Shown piece by piece: positions 13,574 through 26,057 of a stretch of 64,000 bases of DNA. The notes under the pieces are model-generated. The model was not told where the DNA came from. It saw only the letters and a list, made by a program, of their open reading frames with translations, and ran no database searches. How positions within the stretch are numbered: position 1 is the stretch's first letter; every line of letters starts with the position of its first letter. A program made the position numbers and the translations under genes. This DNA comes from Heliocybe sulcata (taxonomy: Eukaryota; Basidiomycota; Agaricomycetes; Gloeophyllales; Gloeophyllaceae), in the NCBI GenBank assembly GCA_004369045.1, contig ML213506.1, forward strand, positions 1,771,213-1,835,212, written 5' to 3'.

Positions 13574-15807
13574 ATGTCGACCACCTCTTCTCCGTACATG
13601 CACGCCAAATATCGCAGAAAAAGTATGGACGTTTTCGATGAACTCATGTCCTCGTCCCCTGCCAGTCTCTCGGCCCATTACCGCTCGTCGCCGTCGTCAT
13701 CGTCGCCCATCTTGCCTCGCCTGCCCCGTCTCTCAACAATAACCCCTTTATCGACCCGTACCGAACTACCCTTCCCTCAAGCACGTATCCAGACGAGTCC
13801 TGGGCTGGGCTTTGAGATAGGATTGCATGACGTCGAGGATGACAACGAGGCTGTGTCGCCCGGTTGGTCGCCTTACAGGAACAATGGTGGTCCGGAGATG
13901 TGGAAGCGACAGGGAGCACAAAGAGAGCGGATAGGTACTAATGTCTCACTCCCGAGCTTTAGGGCTAGCTTCTCCCCTAGCGACGACTCTGAACCGCCCC
14001 TCACATCCGACTTTGACGTGTCGGAATACTCGGAGGATATGGATGTCGACGTGTTGGACCTTTCGGATGAGGAAGCCACGCACAAGAACGCCTCTTACAA
14101 CATTGTTGACGACGAAAACACGGATGACGAAGAAATTGATGTCATTGACGACTACCCCAAGCGGCGCGACGTGTCATACTCTACCTCCGCTCAGCGCGGA
14201 CTTGCACCAAAACTGACGAGGCACGACTCCGCCGCTCTCAACATCGCTGATATCCTCCTCCAATTTCATGACCAGCCACGACTTGCGAATTCAGAGGGCC
14301 TCGAGCAGCCTCGTCCAGCCTTTTCATCCCCTCCAGACTCTGCTCTCGCGTCATCCGAGGAATCCCCTGTTGAGGTGTCACACGATGCGGGATACGAGGT
14401 TCCGCCCAGTCCGCTTTCGCCGCTGCCACCGTCCTCGCCTGCGATGTCGCCGATGTCGACTCACGTCGATTTGTCGATTGAAGCGAGCGTGGAAGAGCGC
14501 CGTGATGATGAGCTCCCTATCGTGCCACTCGATCCCCTGCTTCCCCTAGCTTCGTCGCTGTCGAAACCTTCTCAAGTCATGTCCGTCCACATGTTATTGC
14601 AGCCAGCAGAGCCTGTTCCCGCCCCGCCGCCTGTCGCAAAAGTTGTTGAAGACGAACCCAAACCGGCGCCGGCAGCGAAGCAACCCTTGACGAACAAGCA
14701 GAACCAGCCTCATCCCGGCTCTCAGGCCAATGCGGCCGCGAGCAGCTCGACAGCTATGGATTTGGATATCGACACGAGTGACTTGACAACGTTCTCACAA
14801 CAGCCTGCGGCGTCTACGAGCACCCTCCGAAACGTCGAGACCGTGAAGGAGGTGAAGGCCAGACCATTGGGGTCATCTGTTAAAGTCACGAAGGTGGTGC
14901 GGGTGAAGAAGCGCGAGGCTGTCGAGGAGACGAAGGTTAGCGAGAAGGTGGCAGAGAAAAAAGAGGAGGCGAAGGCGAAGAAGGTGGCCCACGATACGCC
15001 CAAGGAGAGTGCGGCCAGGCCGAAGCATGAGAAGAGGAAGAGCGTATCGCTGGATGATGGTCTGAAGCAAAAGAGTTGTGCGCCATCGACGGAAGAGGAG
15101 GATGAAAGCGAGGTACGGAAGAAGAAACGAGTTAGGAAGGACACCGTTAGGGAGGCGTCAACTCCTAGGGCCGTGTCTGTCAAACCCAAGCAGCAATCCG
15201 AGGCACCTCCCGAGTCTGTCGTGGTTGCGCCTCCTGAGACGAAAGAGAAACCCACTCCCGCCTCGACGCGTTCTGTCTCTCCTCCGCAAGCTTCCTCGTC
15301 CAAGACCACGTCCGAACCACAGCAACAAAATGACGGGATGTCCTCGAGCGAAATGGAAGGGCTGCTGATCGAGACGTTTGCGATGTCGCGTGCGTCGTCG
15401 ATGCCTCCATCTTCGCTGTATAAGGCGGCGATGCAGAGCCGACCTTCGCTCAAGGCGAAGCTGAGCAAGGTTGAGTGGGTTGCTAGGATTGAGAGCGTGC
15501 TGGCAGATGCGAGGGAGAGATGTGGCGTGTTTGAGCGGGTGGAGTCGAGTGGCAAGGTGCGTTCTACGGTTGCTGTGGTGGATCGTCTTCTCATGTCTTG
15601 TCTCTGCCCTTCCAGGATAACTCGGATCGTCCTCTTGAGGCGCAGTGGTTCTACGTCCCCGAGCGCGACGAGGACCAGGAGCGCGCAGAGCTCATACGCA
15701 GCATGATGCCCCGCCTGGAGAAGAGGAAGGAGACGAGAAAGTATAAGCAGTATTATTGGCAGCCACTGGATAAGATGTCAAAGTGGGACCCGGAAGATGA
15801 GATGTGA
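13574..15807 (+). CDS. Large, mostly disordered protein of unknown function with a conserved-looking C-terminal module
   Basis: Two exons (13574-15556 and 15616-15807) give about 710 aa. The start is the ATG in a good context (gccATGt). The N-terminal 600 residues are low-complexity: Ser/Pro-rich, an acidic belt (SEYSEDMDVDVLDLSDEEA), then Lys/Glu-rich and Ser/Thr/Pro-rich parts. The last 130 residues look folded. A helical part includes LSKVEWVARIESVLADARE. A segment after it (FERVESSGKDN, then EAQWFYVPERDEDQ) could be the wing of a winged helix. A basic tail, KYKQYYWQPLDKMSKWDPE, closes the protein. Composition suggests a nuclear protein. I do not recognise the family. Confidence 0.8.
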
Positions 15808-16171
15808 GCTTTGCGAACTGAATTCGCGACGGCTGTTGTTCGCAAGTGTAATGTCATGCTATTTATGTTGCCCGGACATTCTCTACTCATTGTTTTGTGA
15901 TCTATCCTCATTTCTTCCATCTCACGACATTTATGAACTATTTGTGCATGCCTGTGTTGTATCGTACATGATAGTAAAGAGCCGTAGTGTCTTCGTAATG
16001 CAAGAAGACTTGTACTAGTGCGAGGTGGGATATAGGGGTGTGGAGCGAGGGGTTGTTCCCAGATTGCCAGCTGTCACGACCCCGCAACGCTACTTAAAAA
16101 AGGATTTGCCGCAGTCGACCACCCACCGGCTGGGATAACTCACGCAGGCTTCAACACGCCCGTCGCCAGCC
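15808..16171. other. Intergenic region
   Basis: 364 bp holding the T-rich 3' flank of the preceding gene and the promoter of the methyltransferase-like gene. No specific element is recognised. Confidence 0.3.
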
Positions 16172-17483
16172 ATGTCGTTCTTTAACCGCCATCCGCGATA
16201 TACCATCAGCCTGATTGTTGCCCTCTTTGTGCTGGTTTTGATCTTGTTTAACTCTGATAGTGGTGCGCCTGGACCGAATGGGTACCGCTTCAGAGGGTAT
16301 GGGCGACCGCCGCCGCCGCCTAGTCTTTATGCCGAAGATGCGGTTGCGATGAACGAGGCGCGGTACCAGGATGCGCTGAAGGAGAGGCAGACGCTGATAC
16401 AGAAGTATGGCCCGACGGCGAGTAAGGTGGAGGCGTTCCCGACCAACGGCGACTTTTATACCATGTGTACGTGTCTGGTATTTCGTGTCGGGATAACGAC
16501 GCTGAAGTATGATGCGTATGTAGGGGACTTTTTCATCCCTGCCTTCCAGTGCCCCCACAAGACTGAGCGCGTTGGTACGCTTGGGGACGGAGGCAAATGG
16601 GTATGTGGCTTAGAGCGTGTCGCAAAGAAGTCCAAATGCGTGATCTACTCTTTCGGTAAGCTGTCTTCCTCTGTCTGCTACGCCCATCTCGATCGCGTTC
16701 TTGGTATATCGAGAAAGCTGGCATGACGAGGTCATTTATCATATGTGAATAATACTCGCAATGATGTGTTCTTCCGTGAGACAAGAGTCGAATGCTAATG
16801 TGAGGCTATCGTTCCAGGTGTAAACGGCGAGTCAAGCTTTGAAGCGACCCTTCTCCAGCGGGCTCCGGGATGTAAAGTCTGGGGTTACGACTTTAGCGTA
16901 GGCTCCGTATGTCCATCTTTCTCTGCATCCGTTTAGACCGCCGTAACTGAAGCCCACGATGCACAGTTCGGCCCTGAGATCAACGACGTCCCTTCGCTGA
17001 AAGCCAGGTCGCACTTCTACCCTTACGCCCTCGGAGCGTACGACTCCCCCACCTCCGACCCGCCCTACTACACGCTGCAAACACTGATGCGCAACAACGG
17101 CCACGACTTTATCGACATCCTCAAGATCGACATCGAGGGCGCAGAGTTCGAGTCCCTCACCGCCTTCCTGGACGCACACAGCCTGACCGGGGGCCTGCCC
17201 ATCGGCCAGCTGCAACTCGAGATCCACGCGAGGGACGGCAAGTACGCTGAATTCCCGAACTTTTTGAAGTGGTGGGAGTCGCTGGAGCGCTTTGGGCTCC
17301 GGCCGTTCTGGACCGAGCCGAACTTGGTGTACGTGAACTTGGTTAGAGGGGTTAAGCCTGACTTGGTCGAGGTGAGTGTAGTGCGCTGCTGTCTCGTCTG
17401 GCGGATGGTTGATATCCTCCCAGTACTCCTTCATCAATATCCGTGGCCATCACGAGCTCGTCTCAGACGAACCTCAGCACTGA
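16172..17483 (+). CDS. Type II membrane protein with a Methyltransf_22-type domain
   Basis: Five exons (16172-16466, 16524-16655, 16818-16906, 16967-17371, 17424-17483) give 326 aa. A short cytosolic N-terminus is followed by one membrane helix (about residues 10-27, TISLIVALFVLVLILF), so the catalytic part probably faces the ER/Golgi lumen. The domain starts with the family hallmark MWDFFIPAFQCPH, then VGTLGDGGKWVCGL, a Gly-poor motif-I region (IYSFGVNGESSFE), VWGYDFS and DILKIDIEGAEFESL (the acidic loop typical of class I methyltransferases). The substrate of this fungal/animal family is not known to me. Intron 2 is long (162 nt). Confidence 0.87.
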
Positions 17484-20400
17484 ATAAAGGCCACCGTTTC
17501 TTTTCAAGTACCTTAATCATGCGAACATAATGGACGGCGATGCCGTTGCATTGCAGGCTCTCGAAGGGATACGCTCGTTCCTTCTGAACATTGATTTGCT
17601 GACCAGCAGAGACAATTAATCGCTTCTGATCTTACATTCCTCGATCGTTGCCTGTAGTGATCTCTATACTATGAGAATGTATTTATATATATGCATCCAG
17701 ACGGTGGGATTATAACCGAGACTTCGACCTGTTCCCGCGTACCTCCGGCTCATTGACTTGAGTGCCTCTTCTGCGATGCACACAGAGGTCTAGTTGCGAA
17801 TGGCAGATAGTACGCGGTTGAGCGGGTTGGACCTTCTCTCTGGTGGCTTGTCCGTTGACTTGCGGCGAATCGCCTAGATTAGGGCAGTGGAGATCCAATA
17901 CGTGCCCGCTGGATTGGATCTGACCTTGAGAGGAGGGGAAGCACTGGAGAATCACACCTGCGCGTGCGGCAGGAGCGGTAAAAAAGGAACCGATCGGAGG
18001 GAAAGCTAGTCGGAATGTAAAGGGGCGTCAGATCTCAGCCTTCGGACGCGCTGAAGAAGATAGAATTGCGGCGGTGCGACTTTGCGCCGAGACCAGGCCC
18101 CTGAACTGGCCTGTTGTCTAGAAGGATTTGATAGTGTTGCCTGGAATCGTGCCGATACCTTGCTACGGGTTGGTATGCCAGACTCCGTTTCTGTGTTGGC
18201 CCAACGGCGGAGGATCCTAACGTAATCCTGAAAGGACATCCATGAAACTTGGAAATGATCGTGGGGAAATGCTAACGGTTTGTCAGAAGGCGCATATGCC
18301 GTTGTCCATAACGCGTGAGCCCAGCGGCCAGCACAGTGCCCTCCCTCTGAGGATCAGCAGGGCGTTCCCTGATTAGAGAGTCAGCGGCGCGTAGACAGCG
18401 GCGGAACGCCAAGGTTTGTGACGACCACGAACCGTCGTCAGCATATAGAAATGGAGAAGCTCCCTTGCTGTCCAAGACCCTGACCGTGAGCCAACGGAAG
18501 GGCCAGTATTGAATTGATGCTCATGCTTGACAAAGCTCCTAGTACGTCGACGCAAAGATTGAGGACCCTAGCGGAGCCAACCGTCCAGAAACTTAGCTGC
18601 CATGAGACCCTAGATGCCCATCGAGTTTGGCCGTCTTTGAATACGAACTTCGCCGGGGTGATGTCAGCTGAAGAGATGCGTCGAAGCCCAAGCCCGGGAT
18701 ATCTTCAAGCCTTCAACTCTTCAGCAGTCAGTCGGAACCGAGTAGACGGCTCACAGACTCGGCCAGGATCCAAGGGCTGCGTTAGCTAACGAGTTACGAC
18801 ATCGACCGTCCGCGTCAGTGCCGACATAAGTGCCCCACATTTGCATGCTTGAATGGCGCACTGGATACATCACGCGCATGCCAGGACCTGAGAAACGATG
18901 GCGGTGGTTTCGAAAGGCGCATCGGGGTCCTTTGTCCGCGTCCAGAAATCTGGATAGAAATGTTAATGAATGGCTATCAAGATAGGCGGTTGTTGTTTTA
19001 CGACGGAAGCTGAGACGAAGCGCGCCACTGGTCCGAGGGACGCGGGTTGGTATGTTGTTTTGGAGCTAGAAGTCGCTAGATAGATGCGAGACTTGATGTA
19101 GGGTGGACATCTCGGATGTCACACTCGTAAGCGAGGGACCTACGCATCCACCGTCGCGGGAAGGACGTACGTGAGCGACCTATCTCGCCCTTCAATTCGG
19201 TCATTCCGTGGTGGCTGGGCTCAGACAGCTGGATCTCTCCCTCCTTTTCGTGATGTTACGGTCAGAGTTCCTGACAAATGCGTAGACCCGGAAGTAGTGA
19301 CTGGGACCTGGACTGGAGTCATCCGCTTCCACAGACGAAGTCTTCACGCGCATCGTCGCTCCTTGTTTCAGATCGTTCTTAGAGAAGAGACAGGCAACGG
19401 CGTAGCATAGCGAGAATTTCACCGCAGGCCTTTGCAGTTCACCGAGATGTCGGCCTTAAGGTTGGGGCCTCCCTAGTGACTGACCGGACGAGCGAGCCCG
19501 CAGCGGGGCAGTTGATTTTGGAAATCACGTCAATCAGGCGCGTGGCCAGCGGTGAAGGTATTTCAGATGTCTGCACAAGAGTCGTCGGTAACTTGCGGCC
19601 TCGGAAGCTAAACAGTGGTAAGCTCAGAGTGGCCTTCGTCTCCTTCATGGCATCCCGTGGACGCTACAACTAGCCGATCCCCGGAAGCTTTAGTCCCTTG
19701 TGTCATCCCGAGCTTGTATCGTCATGTGACAGTATTCCCAAGCCAGCCGGTGAGACCAGAAGTATTGCTCAGCGCTCAGCGGCGGGTAGTCAGGGGCTTG
19801 TCTCCACCCATAGTGCAGGAGTGCGCGCGGGATAACATCTAATAGGAACCGAAGCCTGCAGCGGGTTGAGCTAAATTCTCGTGCCACTGGTGCCGTACAG
19901 TAATAGCAGTGTCCGGGACGAAGAGGATGGTCCGATGGAGTCGCGGGCCTTTTTGTCATACGACCAGTCCTCCGAATGTCCATTGGGATAGATACGTGGG
20001 CATTATGAGAGCGCGTAGGCTTCGAAGATAGAGCAGTATCAGCCATGAGTCGACGGAAGGCGACTCGAGTTTATTCTTTGCTGCGCCGAGTCCCTAGCCA
20101 ATGCTTTCGACCAAGAGTTGTGACAGACGCTACGGAGAGCGGAAAGCTAGGAACGGGCGATCTCCCGATGGGCAGCAGTCGGTGACCCAGTGGGTTCCCG
20201 GATAAAACTCGCGGTCGCAGACTCCGCAAGGAGCAGACCGACGTGTGCAGAATTAGCTTGAAGCGCGCAGGCAACTGGGAAATTCGTACCTTGGCGTGCT
20301 GCCTCCCCGGCATGACACGCGACGTTCGATCCGCTCGATTGACTGTCGAACCAGAATGGGAGGACTCCCTGCAGGAACGAAAGAGGTCTCATTGAACTCT

Positions 20401-21537
20401 ATCAACTGCCCCGATGTCCCGATCCAAACTTTTGACGCACCTACTCACGCACATTTTGCCTTCGGCTAAGGGGCTGATATCCCATGCAAGGATGCGATTG
20501 GCCCTGTCATGACGAGCTCGTAGCTAAAATGGAGCATACCAAAATATTATGACAAACCTATATCGGGTGTGATCATCAGCTACCCAGATGAAATGATAAC
20601 TTCAAGGACTGGGACCTTGTTGGCTGAGGTATTAATGCTATAGAAAGAGGAATGGTGGCCGGTGATAGAAGCGGGCCGACTACAGAATGTGCTTCCCAGT
20701 CGCCTAGATTCGGATACGAGAAAGCCAGGTACCAGTAGGAAATCGTAAATCGGAGGAGATCATAACTCTCACAGTCTGCTATGTCCTCGGAGTCGGAGGT
20801 CTGACGCGGGCATAGATATTAATGAGGATCACGGACAGAAGAGCTTCATGCACCCTTATGTTCGAGAAAACGGTCGTAGTTCGCCCTCAATTTCGGCCTG
20901 CCTGCGCAACGCTGTCACCGGCTCCATGGAGATGGCCCGCAAGGCGAAGGATGAAAGGCATTGCGTGCCAACAAATCTTGTTGCCTAATACCCGAGCCCG
21001 CAGTGATGACGGATTTTGCTTCATCTATGCACCGGGGCTTGATATGTTGGAAACGAGGGACACGCTAGATTAGCACTCGTATATAATCATCGACTTCAGT
21101 ACTCACATAGGCACTGCGCATTGAGATTCCGTGACTTGGAAGGGGATGGAACTCGGAGATCACATCTCATGACCTCAAAGTCGAAAATATCCAGTCGACC
21201 ATCGGCTGAGACTGAGCGGTTAGTTCAGTATGTAGAAAAAATACGGCGATGCCGTACAGCACCACCATGCAATCGGCCATGAGAGAAGGAGCAGTCAGCA
21301 TGAGAGATAGCAATAAGGTCTGAACCAGTCAAGTCTGAAGCGCCCATAAACGAAGCACGACTTGAACCCGAAATGGAAACGATCACTGCGTGCTTTGCGC
21401 CACCGCGCCTCGACGTGTTCCTCCTGCGTACAATACCTGCGTCCTCAGGCCTCAGCACTTGCTGCTACTGCTCCCTGGCTTTCGAGAATCTGCTCAGGCG
21501 ATATCTAGGCTCTTGTCGTTTCCACACCGACGCCACC
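17484..21537. other. Gene desert of about 4 kb
   Basis: No open frame longer than about 120 codons, no consistent exon chain and no recognisable transposase, reverse transcriptase or RNA gene. Base composition stays near that of neighbouring DNA (not AT-rich). I see no terminal repeats, target duplications or poly-A tail. It may be an old, thoroughly mutated element or neutral intergenic DNA. The last 200-300 bp presumably hold the SPC3 promoter. Confidence 0.5.
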
Positions 21538-22542
21538 ATGCACAGTCTCTACGCCCGTTTCAACAACTTTTCGGCGTTCCTCTCGTCTTGTCTGATGGGC
21601 GTACTCGCTGCAGTCGCGTTGTCCTCGTTCATGTTTACGGCAGCCCCTAGCGGAGAGTTGTCTCTGGCGTCCATTAAAGTGTACGTGCCCGCATAGCTCC
21701 CCTTTGACCCGCCATGAGTCGAGGCGCATACGCACACGTCCCGCCTTCGCACCCTGGGCTATGCATTCGTGATCTCATCCACTTCGATGTCCTTGGCGTC
21801 CCTCTGTCTGATGCTTGTGTAATCTCTGCTTCTAGATTTCCGGGCAACTCCAGGCGCTTGCCCAACGTGAAACAAGAATTCGCCTTCGTAAACTTTAATA
21901 TCAGCGCAGGTGGGTTTCTCTGAGATACGCCCCCTATGTCGCCGATGGCTAATGCCGGTCTCCTTTTCAGACTTGACGCCGTTGTTTCACTGGAATACAA
22001 AACAACTCTTTCTGTACCTCCAGGCCGAATATGTGGACTCGAAAGGCGTACGTTTTCCTTCTATTCTTCTCGAGACTGCCGTCATCCCGCCCCCTTACTT
22101 GATTGAACACATGTTCATTTCCAGCCATTGGCGACTCTGCACGCTCGCTGACATTCGGTAACTTCATACTCTGTAGGTTCAGAACGACGTTGTGATCTGG
22201 GACAGCATCGTCCGGCGTAAGGAAGACGCCGTCATCGATGTCATGGGAAGGAACAAGTATGTCTTCCGAGACTTGTCTCGCTCCTTCAGGTACGTTGGTC
22301 CCAGCTATTCCATTTGTTCGTGAAGAAGCGGGTGTATAATTTGGTGGCGTCGCTTATTCACTCGCGCTTGGCCATGTACGATGATATCACCGCTCATTTC
22401 TTCCTTCCATTACAGAAAAGCGCGCCCCGCAAATTATTCGCTCCGCTACAATCTGATGCCCTACGTGGGCGTCCTAACCTATGGCGAGGCTGCCAGGACT
22501 TCGGAGGCTGTACTCTTCCCTGACCCGGAAACTGTATCATAA
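21538..22542 (+). CDS. SPC3: Signal peptidase complex subunit 3
   Basis: Five exons (21538-21680, 21836-21909, 21971-22047, 22177-22289, 22416-22542) give 177 aa, the usual SPC22/23 length. The ATG sits in a perfect context (gccaccATG). An N-terminal membrane anchor (about residues 13-33, FLSSCLMGVLAAVALSSFMF) is followed by a lumenal domain. The lumenal domain contains FAFVNFNISADLTPLFHWN, TKQLFLYLQAEY, VVIWDSIVRRKEDA and, near the end, NYSLRYNLMPYVGVLTYGEA. Spc3 is an essential lumenal partner of the catalytic subunit Sec11 in the ER membrane and positions signal peptides for cleavage. The family match is clear from the run of conserved aromatic residues. Confidence 0.93.
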
Positions 22543-23604
22543 GATGCCACATCCTTTGTGATGGCTGTTTTTGGTCGTAGCACTTAATAAAGGTTCTATT
22601 TGGGTGCGTCGGACTGCTGACGGCTGATCATCAGCATGAGTCGTCTGTGATCAGTCAGACATCGATACATCGTCCTGCATGCCTTTTACACATGTATGTT
22701 GTTTTAGCCATACTTCTGTGGGCCCCGCTCGACTAAAGATAGCTCTGTTTCCCATTTCAGCTGAAATCAGTGGATTGGCGCGTGTCGCGCAGCAGTTGCT
22801 CGATGCAACGTACTGGCGTCCTGGTATTGTATACGCTTCGATGATGTTTCTAAAGAATTACAGGGGACAATACAAACATCACGACAAGTTTGAAAGCCCG
22901 ATTCGACCCAGCGATGCCATAGCCGAAGGCCTATCTCCCGCGGAGGCTAAAGGAATTATAAGGTCCAGCGCTGTTCGTGCGAGAATCGTGGCAACCACGA
23001 CTCCTTCCCAGAGAAGACGTGTCTCGCGATGCACTGGAGACATGCGTTGTAAGGATCTGATATGCTTGTTCTGGTATAGTCACTGTGTACAGCATTATTC
23101 GACCGCTTGTCTGAACAACAAACCATGCGAGGGGGCCACATTACTTTTGCCGGTGCTGTACAGATCAAATAATTGTCTCCCTGCGCGATACGTCGGATGC
23201 AATATGCACATGCGACCCGAATTTTGCGAGCGCAGACAGCGAGGATCCCAACAAGAAGGGCGGGCAGGGTTTGCCCCAGCCCTGGAGGTGAATAACTATT
23301 TGGAGCGTTCTTGTGCGTTGTCAATCGAGCAGTTGCCGGGTGTAAATTAGTACTAGCGCACTGCGAGAAATGCCAGAAGGAGGTTATGTAGGTCCTTATT
23401 TATGGATGTTATCATATGACCGGCGCAAGCAAGCCGACCAGGGGGCGCGCTTCTCCTGCTAGCCCATAAGGCCTCAGTTCGTATAAGAACCAGCGCCCTC
23501 TACGTTATCGCGTCCCCTCTTGTCCTCAAAGCCGTTTCTTGCATCCCCGACGTCGTGCGCCCGACGCCGGATCGACACGATTGGCCGTGAGATTTGCTTC
23601 CGCC
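22543..23604. other. Intergenic region with one isolated open frame
   Basis: About 1.06 kb. A 223-codon plus-strand frame (22679-23350) starts at an ATG. Its composition (many scattered Cys, Arg and His; no hydrophobic pattern or repeats) is not protein-like, and I recognise nothing in it. The remainder would contain the promoter of the zinc-cluster gene. Confidence 0.35.
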
Positions 23605-25628
23605 ATGGCGCATTTGCTTCCGTCTGGCTACACCGCGTCCTACGACCCAACCATCGACCATGCACAGTACGCCGGCGAGTACCTCGAACCACAAGAAACG
23701 CGTGCGTCGTATTCGGAGGACTATTACTACGCTCAGAATCAGCCCGTGTACGACGCGACGGGGCACTGGCAGCCGTCTGACCAATACAACGTAAGTACGT
23801 TACGTTTGGACCGCTGTAAAAAATCTAACGGCCTTCCAGGCCGAGCAGGATCTAGCAGACCGCTACCTGAACCTCCAATCTGCGCCTAGCGTGGCTTCCT
23901 TGGCACCGTGGCAGGCACAGGGCGCCGTCGCCGAGCCGTACGTGCAGGCTTACCAAGGGGACGATTTGGCAGGGAGTGCAGCGACCGCGGTCTACTGGGA
24001 AGGTCAGCATCAGTCGTACAGTCAGGCCTTCCCACACCAGAATACCGACGACGGCCCGATTCATTACCCCCACCACGCCACACACTCTCAGTCCCCCGTC
24101 CACGATCCTGCGCGCTACCCCTACCCTGCTGCTCAAGGCTACGGCTTCGAGTCGACGGACTCTACTCCCGCCGCCAGCGGTGATGCGACGTCTCCTCAAC
24201 CGGTCGATCAACACGACTGGGGGAACTCGAGTAGGAGTGGCCATGGTCTGGAGTCTCGCTTGGATTTCGGGCATTTCCAGGCACCGAAATACGAGGCATC
24301 CAGCGCGGTGAGTGGCCACCTTTTCCTCAAAGCTCACGCAGCCTGCTGACCGGGCCCGGTTGATGATAGGTCCAAGCACCGGCGCCTACTGGACAGCATG
24401 CCTACACTCCGCTTGTTCCCCCGACATCCTCCATCTCCGCGCCGTCTCCCGGTCTTCCATTCGCCTTTGTTCCGAGTCAGCCCCGCACTGAGGCTCAGCC
24501 TGAAATCTATCAACCGTCATTCTATGACCATTCACAGACTCACCAGCACGGCGATGAGTTGAAAGGGACTCCGCGGGACCGGCGCGCAGACAGAGCAGAC
24601 AGGCGTGCGGGTCGGGCAGTAGTGGCGCCGTACTGGCCTACGGAGGACGCTTACCACCAACACAGCTACGAGCGCCCTGCCAGCCCTATCATGGACCACC
24701 TACCCTTTCCGGACGATCCCATGCAGCAGGGATCTCCCTACTCGCAGCAAGACGAAGGGCAGCCCAGCGCATTGTCCCCTGACCCGCCCGTCGTCTACTC
24801 GCAGCACGGGCTTGTTGCCGTCAACGAGCTCGGCCTCGCACAATACCACCAGGCGATTGCAGAGAACTGCCGGCAGCACAATCAGCACGCTAACGGCGGA
24901 CGGACGTACTTGCCTGACGAACCTGACCTGCCTCCTGCTCCGCAGGAAGACTGGGCGCGCGCGGTGCCCACGAGAGCGCGCCCGCATCCGCTCAATCTCT
25001 CCCGGGACGGGTACCACCCGCTCGTCAAGCCCGAACCGGTGGAACACGCAATGTCGACGAGCCCGACGCCCGCGGACAAGAGGGCGAGCGCGGAATCGCC
25101 CAGCGCAGGGGCAAAGCCTGCATCGACCACGGCCAAGAAGGTTTGCGAGAAGAAGCCCGTGTTGGCCTGTCTCTTCTGCCGCGGGCGCAAGATTGCGTGC
25201 GGGCCGCCGCTGCCTGGGAGCAAGGACAAGACCTGCAAGTGAGTGTCGCTGTTTCCGCTGTTCCATCCCGTCAGTGCTTTAGTAGTGGTGGCGACGTCCT
25301 ATATGGCCGATTGCTGATCTCGTACAGCCTCGAGGTTACGTGGTATCGCGTCCATCTCTCCTCGCCCTAACCTCATTGCTGCTACTTGCTAATATGGAAT
25401 CTCCACTACAGCCAATGCGCGCGCAGGCACCTCAAATGCGTCTACCCCACGGAGTCGCGCCGCGGGCAACGCAAGCGTGCTCCGAAGACACCCGCGGAGG
25501 ACGACGTCACCGGTGCACCCACCAACACATCCCGCAGCAGCGTGTCTCCTGGCAGTCAGACAGCCGCAGCGAGCGGCTCGAGACGGAAGAGCCGTGCTCA
25601 GTCCGATCGACCAGGAGGAGGCACGTGA
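23605..25628 (+). CDS. Transcription-factor-like protein with a C-terminal Zn2Cys6 finger
   Basis: Four exons (23605-23790, 23840-24307, 24370-25238, 25412-25628) give 579 aa. The first 480 residues are low-complexity and rich in Gln, His, Pro, Tyr and Ser. The zinc cluster lies near the C-terminus, about residues 485-517: Cys-x2-Cys-x6-Cys-x11-Cys-x2-Cys-x6-Cys, with CLFCRGRKIAC and CNQCARRHLKC. It is split by the last intron. A basic tail (RRGQRKRAPK) follows. Most fungal Zn2Cys6 regulators carry the finger at the N-terminus with a fungal_trans domain after it; here there is no such domain. It is probably a nuclear DNA-binding regulator with a disordered activation region; its targets are unknown. 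Confidence 0.88.
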
Positions 25629-26057
25629 CCACGCGAGGACGGAGTCTCGCCGTTTCTACTTCCGTCCTCGTCGTGCCGAAGTCGTGCTGCATCCTCGTTT
25701 GTTGTGCTTTTGTCTTTTGTTCTTGTACCTTGCTGTATCCAGTACTCGCCTCTGCCTTGCCTCTACCTCGGTACATTCCCCTAATTAAGCTTTATTGTTT
25801 ATATCCATTTTTGTCTATGTCCTCGCGCCGTTGATCGACTATGCCTCATGTAGCTATGATCCCTATAATCTGATGAATACAGTACATGATTTTGCATTAT
25901 AGAAGGACATCTAAGCTCAGGACGAGTATGTCTCAAGCTTGTCTGCAAGGCTCAATAATCGGATAGCTCGAACTACTGAGTAGCAGCATAGCAGACAAAG
26001 TAACCATATATACAAGACAGTGCAGCCACACGACTAGAGCAGAACATGCCGCAAATG
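25629..26057. other. Convergent 3' flanks
   Basis: 429 bp between the stops of two convergent genes. The T-rich first part fits a 3' untranslated region. No element recognised. Confidence 0.35.

Noticed and set aside
14722-15594. 290-codon minus-strand frame
   Set aside because: Antisense of the low-complexity Ser/Lys/Glu region of the 13574-15807 gene; composition is Ser/Leu/Phe monotony expected from complementing that codon use.
17484-21537. Transposon in the first desert
   Set aside because: No terminal repeats, target-site duplication, transposase or reverse-transcriptase motif could be found by reading; kept only as an unexplained desert.
22679-23350. 223-codon plus-strand frame after SPC3
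   Set aside because: Begins with ATG but the product has no recognisable motif, hydrophobic pattern or repeat, and the codon composition resembles random sequence.
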